Positions 25,682 to 35,422 of a stretch of DNA of 64,000 nt are shown in pieces (positions within the stretch are counted from its first letter, which is position 1; the number at the start of each line of letters is the position of its first letter). Location of the stretch: the NCBI RefSeq assembly GCF_047228825.1, contig NZ_JBFEGN010000006.1, positions 27,114 to 91,113 on the forward strand, written 5' to 3'. The translations under genes and the position numbers were made by a program. The stretch comes from Siminovitchia sp047228825 (GTDB taxonomy: Bacteria > Bacillota > Bacilli > Bacillales > Bacillaceae_C). The notes beneath the pieces are model-generated. The model saw nothing but the letters and a program-made list of their open reading frames with translations. It was not told the origin of the DNA and did no database searches.

Positions 25682-26692
25682 CTACCTCGAAACGGCAGTC
25701 CCGGAGAAAGATTGACCGTTTGTTTTCTGATGATCATATAAATGACAGGCCACATAATGATGATGATGGACTTCCTGCCATTTCGGTTTTTCCAGCGCAC
25801 AAACATCCATTGCCATTGGGCAGCGGGTTCTAAAGACACAGCCGCTCGGAGGATTAATCGGGCTGGGAAGCTCCCCCTCTAAAATAATCCGTTCCCGTTT
25901 GTCTTCCACATCCGGGTCGGGAATGGGAATCGCCGAAAGCAGGGCCCGGGTATATGGGTGCAGCGGATTCTTGTATAATTTGTCGCTCTCCGTCAATTCG
26001 GCCATATGACCTAAATACATGACGCCGATTTTATCGCTGATTTGTTTCACCATGGAAAGATCGTGGGCGATAAAAAGATAGGTCAACCCTTTTTCCTTTT
26101 GCAGCCGTTTCAACAAATTGACAACCTGTGCCTGAACGGACACATCCAAAGCCGAAATGGGTTCATCCGCGATAATAAATTCCGGATCAAGGGCCAGTGC
26201 TCTGGCAATGCCTATCCTTTGCCGCTGACCGCCGCTGAATTCGTGGGGATATCGATTGGCATGATCTTTGTGCAGGCCGACATCTTCCAATAATTGATAC
26301 ACACGTTTTAATTGTTCTTGTTTATTCGCAAACATTCCATGGACTTCCATCGGTTCCGAAATAATTTCGCTGACAGTTGACCTTGGATTTAACGATGCAT
26401 ACGGATCCTGGAAAATCATTTGCATTTGCCGATGAAAAGCGTATCGCTCTTTTTGATTCATGGTATGGACATTTTTACCTTTAAAAATGACCTCGCCTTC
26501 CGTCCGGTCATAAAGACCGATGATCGTTCTGCCGACGGTCGATTTCCCGCAGCCCGATTCACCGACAATTCCGAACGTCTCCCCTTTATTGATGTGAAAG
26601 GAAATTCCATCAACAGCCTTTAAAATTTCGCTCTTGCCGAGATAAAAATGTTTTTTCAAATTGTTTACTTGCAGTAATGCCTGCTTTCCCAT
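25682..26692 (-). CDS. ykfD: Oligopeptide ABC transporter ATP-binding protein YkfD (DppF-like)
   Basis: Second ATPase of a peptide ABC importer, 336 residues. Walker A is GESGCGKST, the signature is SGGQRQR and Walker B LDPEFIIADEP; the C-terminus has the oligopeptide-family Cys motif with SGCVFRTRCPMAMDVC (a likely Fe-S or metal-binding tail). The start at 26692 is one base after the ykfC stop; a longer frame to 26746 overlaps ykfC. It would pair with DppD to energise the DppBC channel for murein tripeptide uptake. Confidence 0.9.
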   Translation of the reverse strand: MGKQALLQVNNLKKHFYLGKSEILKAVDGISFHINKGETFGIVGESGCGKSTVGRTIIGLYDRTEGEVIFKGKNVHTMNQKERYAFHRQMQMIFQDPYASLNPRSTVSEIISEPMEVHGMFANKQEQLKRVYQLLEDVGLHKDHANRYPHEFSGGQRQRIGIARALALDPEFIIADEPISALDVSVQAQVVNLLKRLQKEKGLTYLFIAHDLSMVKQISDKIGVMYLGHMAELTESDKLYKNPLHPYTRALLSAIPIPDPDVEDKRERIILEGELPSPINPPSGCVFRTRCPMAMDVCALEKPKWQEVHHHHYVACHLYDHQKTNGQSFSGTAVSR

Positions 26693-26693
26693 T

Positions 26694-27614
26694 TTAAGCC
26701 TCCGTCTCCAGCCAATAGCGTCTCGCTGCACAAAGTTCTTTTTCATAGATTGTCCCTGCTAACGGAATGATTTCAATCGTTTTTCCGGTATTTGGCGAAT
26801 GAAGCAATTTTCCATCGCCGTAATAAATACCAACATGGTGGATTTTTCCTTTCCCTTCTTCATAGGCAAAAAACACTAAATCCCCCGGTTGTAAATCGGA
26901 AGCAATATCAACCTCTTTTCCGGATTTCGCCTGGTCATGGGCATCCCGGGGAATGATATAACCATTGGCCTTGCACATCGAATAGCTGAAACCCGAGCAA
27001 TCATAGCCATAACTGCTCATTCCGCCCCACAAATAGGGCAATCCGATAAATTGCTCACCGCAGGACACGATGTCCAGCCCTGTCCCTTTATGGCGGGAGT
27101 CCAAAGATTCACTGATCACAACATCTTTCCGATCCAATCTTCCTTGGCTGCCGTCCGGTGTTTTTATCATTACATTCTGACCGTCTTCTCCTGCAAGCGG
27201 CAGGATGGTTTGATAGGATAGCTCCATATCCACATTCGTATGCAGTGCCGCTTTCGGCTTCGCAACGACAGCCACCGGGCCATCGTGGATATTCCATTCA
27301 TTAGGGCATTGGGTTAATTGGACCATCGGAATCCAGCCGGGATAGCCGAGAGGATTTTTGGAAGAAGGCTGTTCCGGGACAATCACATGGGCCCATCCCT
27401 TTGCCTCTTCGGTCACAATGACCTCCTGGCCATACAATACTTGACTTTGTACCAAATGATCATGACAGAGCCCCAGCCTTGTTTCATAGGTGAGGCGATG
27501 GAGCCATGCAGGAATATCCACAGGATTTGTTACCGCATCCCAATCTATTTCCCGCGGTGAATCGTGAGATGTCCAGACAGTTGCAACCGCCACATTGACA
27601 AGCCTTCTATCCAT
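26694..27614 (-). CDS. ykfC: Gamma-D-glutamyl-L-diamino acid endopeptidase YkfC (NlpC/P60)
   Basis: Cytoplasmic NlpC/P60 cysteine peptidase of 306 residues that in B. subtilis cuts L-Ala-gamma-D-Glu from the diamino acid of murein peptides. N-terminal SH3b-like domains precede the catalytic domain with Cys in YDCSGFS, His in HHVGIYYGDG and a third polar residue in LLHSPNTG. No signal peptide. The ATG at 27614 overlaps the ykfB stop and has GAAGGGGG upstream. Gives the L-Ala-D-Glu substrate for YkfB. Confidence 0.92.
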   Translation of the reverse strand: MDRRLVNVAVATVWTSHDSPREIDWDAVTNPVDIPAWLHRLTYETRLGLCHDHLVQSQVLYGQEVIVTEEAKGWAHVIVPEQPSSKNPLGYPGWIPMVQLTQCPNEWNIHDGPVAVVAKPKAALHTNVDMELSYQTILPLAGEDGQNVMIKTPDGSQGRLDRKDVVISESLDSRHKGTGLDIVSCGEQFIGLPYLWGGMSSYGYDCSGFSYSMCKANGYIIPRDAHDQAKSGKEVDIASDLQPGDLVFFAYEEGKGKIHHVGIYYGDGKLLHSPNTGKTIEIIPLAGTIYEKELCAARRYWLETEA

Positions 27615-28707
27615 GCGGAATTCCCCCTTCAACATGCACCTTTTTTATTCCAAGCCCCGGTTCATCCGGGAGTGTAATATACCGCTTCCGATATTGAATG
27701 CCCCCATCGATGATGTTCTTCTCGAGCATGAGCGGGGCATCAAAGTCAAAACGGGTAATATTTTTCTTGCTGGCGGCAAAATGGGCCGCGGCGGTAATGC
27801 CAAGATGGGTTTCAATCATGCTGCCAACCATGCACTCAACACCGCAAGTTTCCGCCAGCTGATTGATGATTTGCGCCTGATAAATCCCGCCGGATTTCAT
27901 GATCTTAATATTAATTAAATCGGCACTTCTTGTTTTCAAGACTTGAAATGCCTGCTTCGGTGTGAACACGGATTCGTCTGCCATAATCAGCGTGTCAACG
28001 TGATCGGTCACTTGTTTCAGGCCTTCCAAATCATCCGCCTTTACCGGCTGCTCCACCAGCTCAATATTTAATCCCCTGTCTTCCAGTTTGCGGATTGCTC
28101 TGATGGCATCCTTTGCCGTCCATGCCTGGTTGGCATCCAGCCGGATTTTAATCTTATTCCCGACACGCTTTCGAATTTCCCGAATCCGTTCCACGTCGGT
28201 TTCGACATCATCTTTGCCAACCTTGACCTTTAAAACATTGAACCCCTGGTTGATATAAGAAACCGCGTCATCGCCCATCTCCTCCGGTCCGTTGACACTC
28301 ACGGTAAAATCAGTTTCCAGTTCCTTTTTATAGCCGCCGAGAAATTGGTATAACGGCAGCTTGCAATATTGCGCCAGACAATCATACAGTGCCATATCCA
28401 CCGCAGCTTTGGCGCTGGAATTGCCAACCATTCCTGTTTTCAGTCCTTGAAAAATAAGTTCATAGTTCAACAGACTTTTATTTTTCAAAAAAGGCGCAAT
28501 CTCCAGATGAACGGCGGATTCGATGCTCTGCAGGCTCTCGCCTGTTATGATAACAGTCGGCGGTGCTTCCCCCCAGCCGGTAATTCCGTTATCGCACGTT
28601 ATTTTCACCAAAACAGATTCGGCCACCTTTACGGTTCTTAAGGCTGTTTTAAAAGGATTAAGAAGCGGGACCGCCACTTTATACGTTTCTATTTGCTCAA
28701 TCTTCAT
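27607..28707 (-). CDS. ykfB: L-Ala-D/L-Glu epimerase YkfB (enolase superfamily)
   Basis: Converts L-Ala-D-Glu to L-Ala-L-Glu, letting wall dipeptide enter normal peptidase routes; 366 residues. The catalytic Lys is in VLKVKVG, the metal ligands in LDANQAW, ELVEQPV and MADESVF, and the opposing Lys in NIKIMKSGG. This is the muconate-lactonizing-type subgroup of the enolase superfamily. The ATG at 28707 has AAAGGATGG upstream, 12 bases after the ykfA stop. Confidence 0.93.
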   Translation of the reverse strand: MKIEQIETYKVAVPLLNPFKTALRTVKVAESVLVKITCDNGITGWGEAPPTVIITGESLQSIESAVHLEIAPFLKNKSLLNYELIFQGLKTGMVGNSSAKAAVDMALYDCLAQYCKLPLYQFLGGYKKELETDFTVSVNGPEEMGDDAVSYINQGFNVLKVKVGKDDVETDVERIREIRKRVGNKIKIRLDANQAWTAKDAIRAIRKLEDRGLNIELVEQPVKADDLEGLKQVTDHVDTLIMADESVFTPKQAFQVLKTRSADLINIKIMKSGGIYQAQIINQLAETCGVECMVGSMIETHLGITAAAHFAASKKNITRFDFDAPLMLEKNIIDGGIQYRKRYITLPDEPGLGIKKVHVEGGIPHG

Positions 28708-28719
28708 CTTTACCATCCT

Positions 28720-29649
28720 TTACATGATGCCGGAATCTGCCGATAGCTTTTTCTCCGTTGTGTCAAGCGTCGCCTGAACGCCCAACGGTACCGCGATATG
28801 CGGATTGCAATGACCCATTTGGAAACCCTTGATGGCCGGTTTATTGGCCAGCTTTACGTAGTGGTCAATCACTTCATGAAGCGAAAGCGATAAATCACAT
28901 TTCGGGATGCAGTCGGCAAAGTCGCCAATTACTATACCGCTCGCGTCATCGAGTTTTCCGGCCATGTAAAGCTGATTCAGCATTCGGTCGACAGCGCGCG
29001 GTTCCTCATTGACATCTTCAATCAATAAAAGTTTATCCTTTGTGTCGATTTCAAACTTTGTTCCAAGTGTACTTACCAGCAATGATAAGTTTCCGCCGAC
29101 TAACGGCCCGTCCGCTTTCCCTTCCACTACCGCTTCAAGCGGCGAAATGTCTTCCGTATAGGCCCATTCCGCCGGCTGAAATAATTGCTGAAAGCATTTT
29201 TTCGATAATGGGTGTGTATCTTCCTTGCCTATATCCGACCCAAGCATTGGACCATGGAAGGTCACGAGGCCGGTCTCCTGCCTGATGGCTGTATGTAAAA
29301 AAGTAATATCGCTATAACCCCAGAAAATTTTCGGGTGGTGACGAATCATTTCATAATCGATCTTGGCGGCAATCCGGCCAGTGCCGTATCCGCCGCAGGC
29401 ACAGATAACGCCCTTCACCTCAGGATCCAGAAATGCTTCATGTAAATCTTGCAGCCGTTCCTCATCTGTTCCTGCCAAATAACCGTTTATGTTGGTGAGG
29501 CTTTTTCCTCTTATCACGTTTAATCCAAGTCCTTGTAAGAACTCAATTCCCCGTTCAAGATTGTCAAGGTTCGGCGGACTTGCCGGTGCAACCACCGCAA
29601 CGGCATCCCCTTCCTGCAAACGAAATGGTTTGATAAACGGCAACATCAT
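28720..29649 (-). CDS. ykfA: LD-carboxypeptidase YkfA (S66 family)
   Basis: Serine peptidase of family S66 that removes D-Ala from the L,D bond of murein tetrapeptides inside the cell; 309 residues. The triad is Ser113 in FWGYSDITFL, Glu211 in LLIEDVNEE and His280 in FQMGHCNPH. It also shares sequence with microcin C immunity protein MccF, a possible secondary role. It is separated from dppE by a 146-bp inverted-repeat element rather than by the short gap typical of this operon. Confidence 0.92.
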   Translation of the reverse strand: MMLPFIKPFRLQEGDAVAVVAPASPPNLDNLERGIEFLQGLGLNVIRGKSLTNINGYLAGTDEERLQDLHEAFLDPEVKGVICACGGYGTGRIAAKIDYEMIRHHPKIFWGYSDITFLHTAIRQETGLVTFHGPMLGSDIGKEDTHPLSKKCFQQLFQPAEWAYTEDISPLEAVVEGKADGPLVGGNLSLLVSTLGTKFEIDTKDKLLLIEDVNEEPRAVDRMLNQLYMAGKLDDASGIVIGDFADCIPKCDLSLSLHEVIDHYVKLANKPAIKGFQMGHCNPHIAVPLGVQATLDTTEKKLSADSGIM

Positions 29650-29718
29650 GACCCCCTTTCTTCTACTTTATGATAGGCGGGCAAAAGGGATGCTCCAATC
29701 GAACACCCCTTTTAGAGG

Positions 29719-29864
29719 TTGTTCAAAAAGTCGCCAAATGATAAGCGGCGAATCTCTTCGTTGGCTCGTTTCTGCGCTGCTCATGTATTTAAAAGCATAC
29801 ATTCCGCTGCTCGAAACTTCGCCGCCTCGATCTTCTTGCTTCTGATTTGTCAACTTTTTGAACA
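29719..29864. mobile_element. MITE-like element between dppE and ykfA
   Basis: Terminal inverted repeats TTGTTCAAAAAGT (29719-29731) and ACTTTTTGAACA (29853-29864) bound a 146-bp non-coding segment with inner complementary parts (GCGGCGAA / TTCGCCGC). I know this TGTTCAAAAAGT end type as a common Bacillaceae intergenic element. It lies within the dpp-ykf operon and could act as an mRNA hairpin that lowers or separates ykf expression. Confidence 0.7.
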
Positions 29865-29879
29865 CGTACTTTTAGCAGA

Positions 29880-31511
29880 TTATTTCTTATCAGCCCATTT
29901 TAATTCTAAATAGCCCACAGGGTGGCGGACAATGCCGGTAACATCTTTATTTTGTAAATAAGGCTGGTTGTAGAAATGAATGGGAACAATGGGTGCTTCA
30001 TCCAGCAAGATTTTTTCCGCTTTATACATCATTTCATAACGTTTTTCTTCATTTTTTTCATGTTTGGCTGCTTTAATTATTTGATCAAATTCCTTATTGC
30101 TCCAGCCTGTACGGTTCATTGGGGAACCGGTAATAAAGTTCTCCAGGAAGTTGATGGGATCGGCATAGTCAGCAAGGAATGAACTGCGTGAAAATTGGAA
30201 TTTCAGTGCTTTTTGATCTTCTACAAATACGCTGCTTTCCAAGTTGGCCAGCTTTACATCAACGTCCAGGTTCTCTTTAAACATTTGCTGCAAAGCCTCG
30301 GCAATCTTCTTATGATCGTCAAGTGTGTTATAAGTCAAAGTGACTTCCGGCAGCTTCGAATATCCTTCTTCTTTCATTCCTTTTTCCAATAATTCTTTTG
30401 CTTTTGCTGGATCGGTTTTAATCAGATCGCCATTCTTTTCACGGAAATCATTGCCTTGTGAATCTTTAAATCCATAGGAAACAAAGCCATAAGCAGGTTT
30501 CTCCTGGTTCTTCGTTACAAGTTCAACCATTTGCTTTTGGTCAACTGCTAACGCGAAGGCCTTACGGATATTTTTATTTTGGAATGGTTCTTTTGTTACA
30601 TTAAAGCGGTAGAAATAGAGTCCTGCCTGATCCTCTATCTCGACATTCTCCTCTTTAAACAGCTTGTCGGCCAGTTCCGCCGGAATATCGGTTGTATCGA
30701 GTTCACCTGTCGTAAACATTTGATATTCCGTATTTGGATCATCGACCATTGCCCAATGAACTTTATCCAGTTTCACATTGTTGACATCCCAGTATTGGTC
30801 ATTCTTTACCATTGTAAAATCACTGTCATGATTCCATTCAGCCAACTTGAACGGTCCATTGCTGACAAATGTGCCGGCCTCGTTAAACCAGTTTGGATTG
30901 TCTTTTGCGACTTTTTCATTGATTGGGAAAAAACAAGGGTTGGCAATGACACTTAGGAAATAAGCCTGCGGGCTCATCAGTGTTACTTCCAACGTTTTTT
31001 TGTCAATCGCTTTCACCTTGACATCGTCAGCAGAGCCTTTTCCATCGTTATACTCTTCGCCGCCTTCAATAAAGTAGCCTAAAAAAGCAGCAGCAGAACC
31101 GGTATTCGGATCCAACAGGCGTTTCCAGGCATAAACGAAATCATCGGCCGTTACATCATCACCGTTTGACCATTTGGCATTTTCACGAATATGGAATGTG
31201 TAGGTTTTACCGTCTTGGGAAATGTCCCATTTTTCTGCCGTTGCAGGCTGCGGCTCATGGCTTTCATCCAACCGCGTAAGCCCTTCCATAATATTGTTTA
31301 AAGCATTGTAAGACACGGCATCAAAGCCAATCGGCGGGTCAAATGATGTGGGCTCTTGTCCATTATTTAAATAAAGAACCTTTTCTCCCTTATCCGCGGT
31401 CTTTTCTTTCCCATTGTCTTTTGGTTCACTGCCGGCATCCTTGTTGGCTGTACATGCCGACAAAGAAATTAGAAGCATGATGGCAGCCAACATTATCATC
31501 AACTTTTTCAT
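29880..31511 (-). CDS. dppE: Dipeptide/murein-peptide-binding lipoprotein DppE
   Basis: Extracellular substrate-binding protein of family SBP_bac_5, 543 residues, tethered by a lipidated Cys: hydrophobic signal IMLAAIMLLI then lipobox LSAC (Cys about residue 20). Typical motifs are WSNGDDVTADDFVYAWKRLL and the C-terminal APIVPIHFYNQPYL. In B. subtilis DppE binds murein tripeptide and heme; which ligand is preferred here is not visible. Follows dppD by about 30 bases. Confidence 0.93.
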   Translation of the reverse strand: MKKLMIMLAAIMLLISLSACTANKDAGSEPKDNGKEKTADKGEKVLYLNNGQEPTSFDPPIGFDAVSYNALNNIMEGLTRLDESHEPQPATAEKWDISQDGKTYTFHIRENAKWSNGDDVTADDFVYAWKRLLDPNTGSAAAFLGYFIEGGEEYNDGKGSADDVKVKAIDKKTLEVTLMSPQAYFLSVIANPCFFPINEKVAKDNPNWFNEAGTFVSNGPFKLAEWNHDSDFTMVKNDQYWDVNNVKLDKVHWAMVDDPNTEYQMFTTGELDTTDIPAELADKLFKEENVEIEDQAGLYFYRFNVTKEPFQNKNIRKAFALAVDQKQMVELVTKNQEKPAYGFVSYGFKDSQGNDFREKNGDLIKTDPAKAKELLEKGMKEEGYSKLPEVTLTYNTLDDHKKIAEALQQMFKENLDVDVKLANLESSVFVEDQKALKFQFSRSSFLADYADPINFLENFITGSPMNRTGWSNKEFDQIIKAAKHEKNEEKRYEMMYKAEKILLDEAPIVPIHFYNQPYLQNKDVTGIVRHPVGYLELKWADKK

Positions 31512-31540
31512 GTTCCTCCCCCTTATAAATTAGTATTATG

Positions 31541-32536
31541 TTAAAATGTTGAAACCAATTTTCTCGCCCGTTCATCCTGCAGCCAACAATCGACTTGATG
31601 CTGGTCGCTTACATGGTATTGAAACGGATAGACGCGGCTGCACACTTCCATCGCAAACGGACAGCGGGCACTAAAGGCACAGCCAACCGGCGGTGCAAAT
31701 AAATCCGGTGGTGTTCCCGGAATCGGAATCAAGTCACCCTTGACCATATCCAAGCGCGGTACGGATTGAAGCAATCCCTTTGTATAGGGGTGCTGCGGCT
31801 GATAAAATATCTCCCGCCTTGACCCGAGTTCGACAATCTTGCCGGCGTACATGACAGCAATTCTATCGGCAACCTGTGCAACAACCCCCAAATCATGCGT
31901 GATTAAAATAATCGAAACACCGATTTTCTTTTGAATATCCCGGAATAGTTCGAGAATTTGTGCTTGAATGGTGACATCAAGTGCCGTTGTCGGTTCATCC
32001 GCTATCAGTACATCAGGTTCACAAACGAGTGCCATCGCAATCACAATCCTCTGGCGCATCCCGCCGCTAAACTGATGCGGATATTGTTTCAAGCGGATTT
32101 CCGGGTTAGGAATGCCGACGAGCGCCAGCATCTCAATCGCCTTCTGCTTGGCTTTATTCCGGGAAATGGGCTCATGCTCGCGAATTCCTTCCATAATTTG
32201 GTCACCGATTGTAATGGTCGGATTTAAAGCCGTCATCGGATCTTGAAATATCATTGAAATTTGAGCGCCGCGGATTTTTCTCAGTTCAGGCTCCTTCAGC
32301 TTGATTAAATCTTTATTTTTAAATAGTATCTCCCCGCCTGCAATCCTGCCTGGCGGTTCCGGGATCAGCCTCATAATACTCTGCGAGGTCACGCTTTTCC
32401 CGCAGCCGGATTCCCCGACGATCGCCAATGTTTCACCTTTATGCAAATCAAAGCTGACACCGCGTACGGCTTTGACTTCCCCGCCATAGGTTTTGAATGA
32501 TACATGCAGATCTTTCACCTGCAGGATTTTTTCCAT
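31541..32536 (-). CDS. dppD: Peptide ABC transporter ATP-binding protein DppD
   Basis: First ATPase of the Dpp importer, 331 residues. Walker A GESGCGKS, signature SGGMRQR, Walker B EPDVLIADEP, H-loop ITHDLG and the C-terminal Cys tail GCAFSARCPFAMEVC are all present. Starts four bases after dppC. Works with YkfD as the ATPase pair under the DppB/DppC membrane subunits. Confidence 0.93.
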   Translation of the reverse strand: MEKILQVKDLHVSFKTYGGEVKAVRGVSFDLHKGETLAIVGESGCGKSVTSQSIMRLIPEPPGRIAGGEILFKNKDLIKLKEPELRKIRGAQISMIFQDPMTALNPTITIGDQIMEGIREHEPISRNKAKQKAIEMLALVGIPNPEIRLKQYPHQFSGGMRQRIVIAMALVCEPDVLIADEPTTALDVTIQAQILELFRDIQKKIGVSIILITHDLGVVAQVADRIAVMYAGKIVELGSRREIFYQPQHPYTKGLLQSVPRLDMVKGDLIPIPGTPPDLFAPPVGCAFSARCPFAMEVCSRVYPFQYHVSDQHQVDCWLQDERARKLVSTF

Positions 32537-32540
32537 GATG

Positions 32541-33497
32541 CTACCTCCTTAGTTTCGGATCAAGGGCATCCTGTAACCCGTCGCCCAAAACATTAAATGC
32601 AAACATTGTTAATGAAATAAACAAAGTTGGGAAGAACAAGCGCCACCAGTAACCTGACAGAATCGTCGATAAACCGTCATTCGCCATTACTCCCCAGCTG
32701 GCATGCGGCGCCTGGATGCCAAGGCCGATAAAGCTTAAGAAAGCTTCCGCAAAAATCGCCGATGGAATCGTCAGCGTCATTTGCACGATGATCGGGCCCA
32801 TCGTGTTTGGCAAAAGATGTTTGCGGATAATCCGCGAGGTTTTCGTCCCAAACGTTTGGGAGGCGAGCACAAATTCATAGTTTTTAATTTGCAGAACCTG
32901 CCCTCTGACAATCCGCGCCATTCCGACCCAGCCGGTAATCGAAAGAGCGAGAATAATCGTGGTTAGACCAGGGCCAATCACGACCATGACAAGAATGACA
33001 ACCAGTAAATAAGGCAGGCCATACAAGATTTCAACAAACCGCATCATCCAATGATCAATCCGTCCGCCTTTATAACCGGCAATCCCCCCATAGGTGACCC
33101 CGATCAGAAAGTCAATGATGGCTGCCATAAACCCGACAAATAAGGAAATTCGCGCCCCATAGCATGTTCTGGTGAACACATCTCTGCCCAAGTCATCTGT
33201 TCCAAACCAATACTTGCTCGATGGAGGAAGATTTTGCTGCGTTAATTTTTGCGTTTCAACAGAATGGGGTGAAAACATCGGGCCGAAAATAGCCAGCAAA
33301 GCAAGAAGCAGGAGGAAAATCAAACCGGCCATGGCCAATTTGTTTTTCACCAGGCGATGCCATGAGTCCTTCCAATAAGATAAGCTCGGTCTTACGACTG
33401 CTTCTGCTTGCTTTTCATCACGGACTTTCGGCACAAACCATTCATCAGGTATTTCAGGCGAAATATTCCGCTCTTCCTGTCTGCGCAGTTCCATCAT
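32541..33497 (-). CDS. dppC: Peptide ABC transporter permease DppC
   Basis: Inner-membrane permease, 318 residues, with the OppC-type N-terminal cytoplasmic extension (to about residue 45), a first TM segment AMAGLIFLLLLALLAI and the EAA coupling loop region ASQTFGTKTSRIIRKHLLPN. The ATG at 33497 overlaps the dppB stop (ATGA-type overlap), indicating translational coupling. Forms the channel with DppB. Confidence 0.92.
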   Translation of the reverse strand: MMELRRQEERNISPEIPDEWFVPKVRDEKQAEAVVRPSLSYWKDSWHRLVKNKLAMAGLIFLLLLALLAIFGPMFSPHSVETQKLTQQNLPPSSKYWFGTDDLGRDVFTRTCYGARISLFVGFMAAIIDFLIGVTYGGIAGYKGGRIDHWMMRFVEILYGLPYLLVVILVMVVIGPGLTTIILALSITGWVGMARIVRGQVLQIKNYEFVLASQTFGTKTSRIIRKHLLPNTMGPIIVQMTLTIPSAIFAEAFLSFIGLGIQAPHASWGVMANDGLSTILSGYWWRLFFPTLFISLTMFAFNVLGDGLQDALDPKLRR

Positions 33498-34426
33498 TTC
33501 GCCTCCTTTTTATGGAGCTTTATGCGGGGATCCAAGAACCCATAGGCTAAATCTACTAAAAACAACATGAAAATTAACAGGGCACTATAAAAAACAGTGG
33601 TACCCATAATGACCGGGTAATCCCGGTTATTGATGCTGTCGACAAAATATTTTCCCATGCCGGGAATCGCAAATATTTTTTCAATGACAAATGTTCCGGT
33701 TAAAATGCTTGCCGCCAAAGAACCAAGAACCGTCACGACCGGCAGGAGGGCATTTCGCAACGCATGTTTCATGACGATTTTCACTGGCGACAATCCCTTT
33801 GCTTTTGCCATTTTTATATAATCCTGGGTTAACACTTCGAGCATGCTTGTCCTCGTTAACCGTGCAATAATGGCCATGGGGCCGGTTGCCAGAGCCAAAA
33901 TCGGCAACACCATATGTTTTGGGCTTGACCATGTCGCCACCGGAAATATCGGGATATTGACAGCCAATTGTTGAATGAGCGCCGTCGCCATGACAAAGTT
34001 CGGAATGGAGATTCCCAATACAGCCACGCTCATCGCCAGGTAATCAATCCAGCCGTTATGCCTTAAGGCGGCCACTACCCCTAAGACAATCCCGGAAATA
34101 GTCGCCACAATCAGCGTATACATTCCCAGTTCAAATGATACGGGAAACCCTCTGCCAAGCAGATCATTTACTGATTGGCCGGGTTTTTTAATAGATGGTC
34201 CGAGGTCACCCTGAACAAGTGATACTAAATAATTGCCGTACTGCACAATGAGCGGCTTATCCAATTGGTAATAAGATGCAAGGTTTTTTTGAATGGCTTC
34301 ATTCGTTGTTCTCTCTTCGTTAAAAGGCGATCCCGGCACAGAATGCATTAAGAAAAATGTTCCGGTAATAATCAGCCATAACGTAATGATCATGGCCGCA
34401 AAACGTTTTATAAAATATGTATTCAT
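33494..34426 (-). CDS. dppB: Peptide ABC transporter permease DppB
   Basis: Inner-membrane permease, 310 residues, of the OppB type: N-terminal RFAAMIITLWLIITGTFFLM TM, then the conserved LDKPLIVQYGNYL periplasmic segment and EAA loop TQDYIKMAKAKGLSP. The start is the ATG at 34426, 13 bases after the dppA stop; an upstream in-frame extension to 34465 would overlap dppA and is unlikely. Length agrees with B. subtilis DppB. Confidence 0.92.
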   Translation of the reverse strand: MNTYFIKRFAAMIITLWLIITGTFFLMHSVPGSPFNEERTTNEAIQKNLASYYQLDKPLIVQYGNYLVSLVQGDLGPSIKKPGQSVNDLLGRGFPVSFELGMYTLIVATISGIVLGVVAALRHNGWIDYLAMSVAVLGISIPNFVMATALIQQLAVNIPIFPVATWSSPKHMVLPILALATGPMAIIARLTRTSMLEVLTQDYIKMAKAKGLSPVKIVMKHALRNALLPVVTVLGSLAASILTGTFVIEKIFAIPGMGKYFVDSINNRDYPVIMGTTVFYSALLIFMLFLVDLAYGFLDPRIKLHKKEAK

Positions 34427-34439
34427 GATGGCCACTTCC

Positions 34440-35264
34440 CTAACAGAATGTTGTTCGCATCGCAAGTTCCGTCATGACAAGCATCGCTTGGTAGGCTTCG
34501 AGAATATCCTTGGCTTGAAAACGGACAATCGTTGTTCCCGGCACCATCTCCGTCCCCGGCATTAAATTCGCCCACTCTGCTTCACCATAATTGGTAAATT
34601 CGATGCTTAACAGCGGTTTGTCAGGCGGGGTCAGCGGTTTCACGTGATGGCGGTTCTTAATCGCATGTGCCGTTTTTTCTTTCAGCAGCTCCCCTGCCTT
34701 GGCCGGTGTTAATGATTTGGCTGCAGAACGGGAAATGGCTTCCTTGACCACTGCGGTCGTCACATTTGGGATCAACTGTTCCGCTTCAAGTGCTGCCTGA
34801 TCATCACCGGCAACCATAATCACCGGCACACCGTAATAACCGGCGACATAGGCATTGAACCCCAACTCGCCAACGGCCGCATCATTAATAAACATGTTGC
34901 GGACACCAAAAATCATCGAGTGGGTCATCACTCCAGGCTGGGCCGCGCGGGCATGGTAACCGGCAAAAATGGCACCGGCAAACGTCTCATCAAGTCCTTG
35001 AACCATTGAAAACGGTTTCACATCACCGGTAATGATATAAGCTTCCGGGTGAAGCCTTTCGATTAAAAGATTATTCATCTTTGAATGACTATCATTGACG
35101 ACGACTTCCTTCGCCCCTTGGTTAAACGCGGCCGCAATCACATGATTGGCTTCATCCGTCATCATGATCCGGCTTCGTTCATAATTGTGCTTGTCCGCAT
35201 CCACGTGGGTGTGATCGACGAGGCCAGTGATGCCTTCCATGTCGACAGAAATATAAAGTTTCAT
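34440..35264 (-). CDS. dppA: D-aminopeptidase DppA
   Basis: Zinc D-aminopeptidase of family M55, 274 residues, the same length as B. subtilis DppA, which releases D-Ala from D-Ala-D-Ala and related peptides. The metal ligands known for the family are all at the expected positions: Asp8 and Glu10 (SVDMEG), His60, His104 and Glu133, with catalytic His115. GGGGAGAGAG precedes the ATG at 35264. First gene of the dppABCDE-ykfABCD operon. Confidence 0.95.
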   Translation of the reverse strand: MKLYISVDMEGITGLVDHTHVDADKHNYERSRIMMTDEANHVIAAAFNQGAKEVVVNDSHSKMNNLLIERLHPEAYIITGDVKPFSMVQGLDETFAGAIFAGYHARAAQPGVMTHSMIFGVRNMFINDAAVGELGFNAYVAGYYGVPVIMVAGDDQAALEAEQLIPNVTTAVVKEAISRSAAKSLTPAKAGELLKEKTAHAIKNRHHVKPLTPPDKPLLSIEFTNYGEAEWANLMPGTEMVPGTTIVRFQAKDILEAYQAMLVMTELAMRTTFC

Positions 35265-35295
35265 AGTCTCTCTCCCCATTCAAAATACTATTTTT

Positions 35296-35324
35296 AGTAT
35301 AAAGTAAATAAACAAATTATTCAA
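35296..35324 (-). promoter_or_regulatory. Promoter of the dpp-ykf operon
   Basis: Minus-strand TTGAAT (35319-35324) and TATACT (35296-35301) with 17-bp spacing, about 30 bp before dppA. In B. subtilis this operon is repressed by CodY and AbrB; I do not see a clear CodY palindrome here. Confidence 0.65.
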
Positions 35325-35422
35325 TCTATTATAAAATGAGCGGAAATTCGGATCTCACCCATAAACATCCATGCTTTTTTTCCGACAAGAGATATTTCCG
35401 AGATTTCGTTATGGATATAAAA

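Noticed and set aside
35264..35340. CodY box before dppA
   Set aside because: AT-rich but no segment comes close to AATTTTCWGAAAATT.
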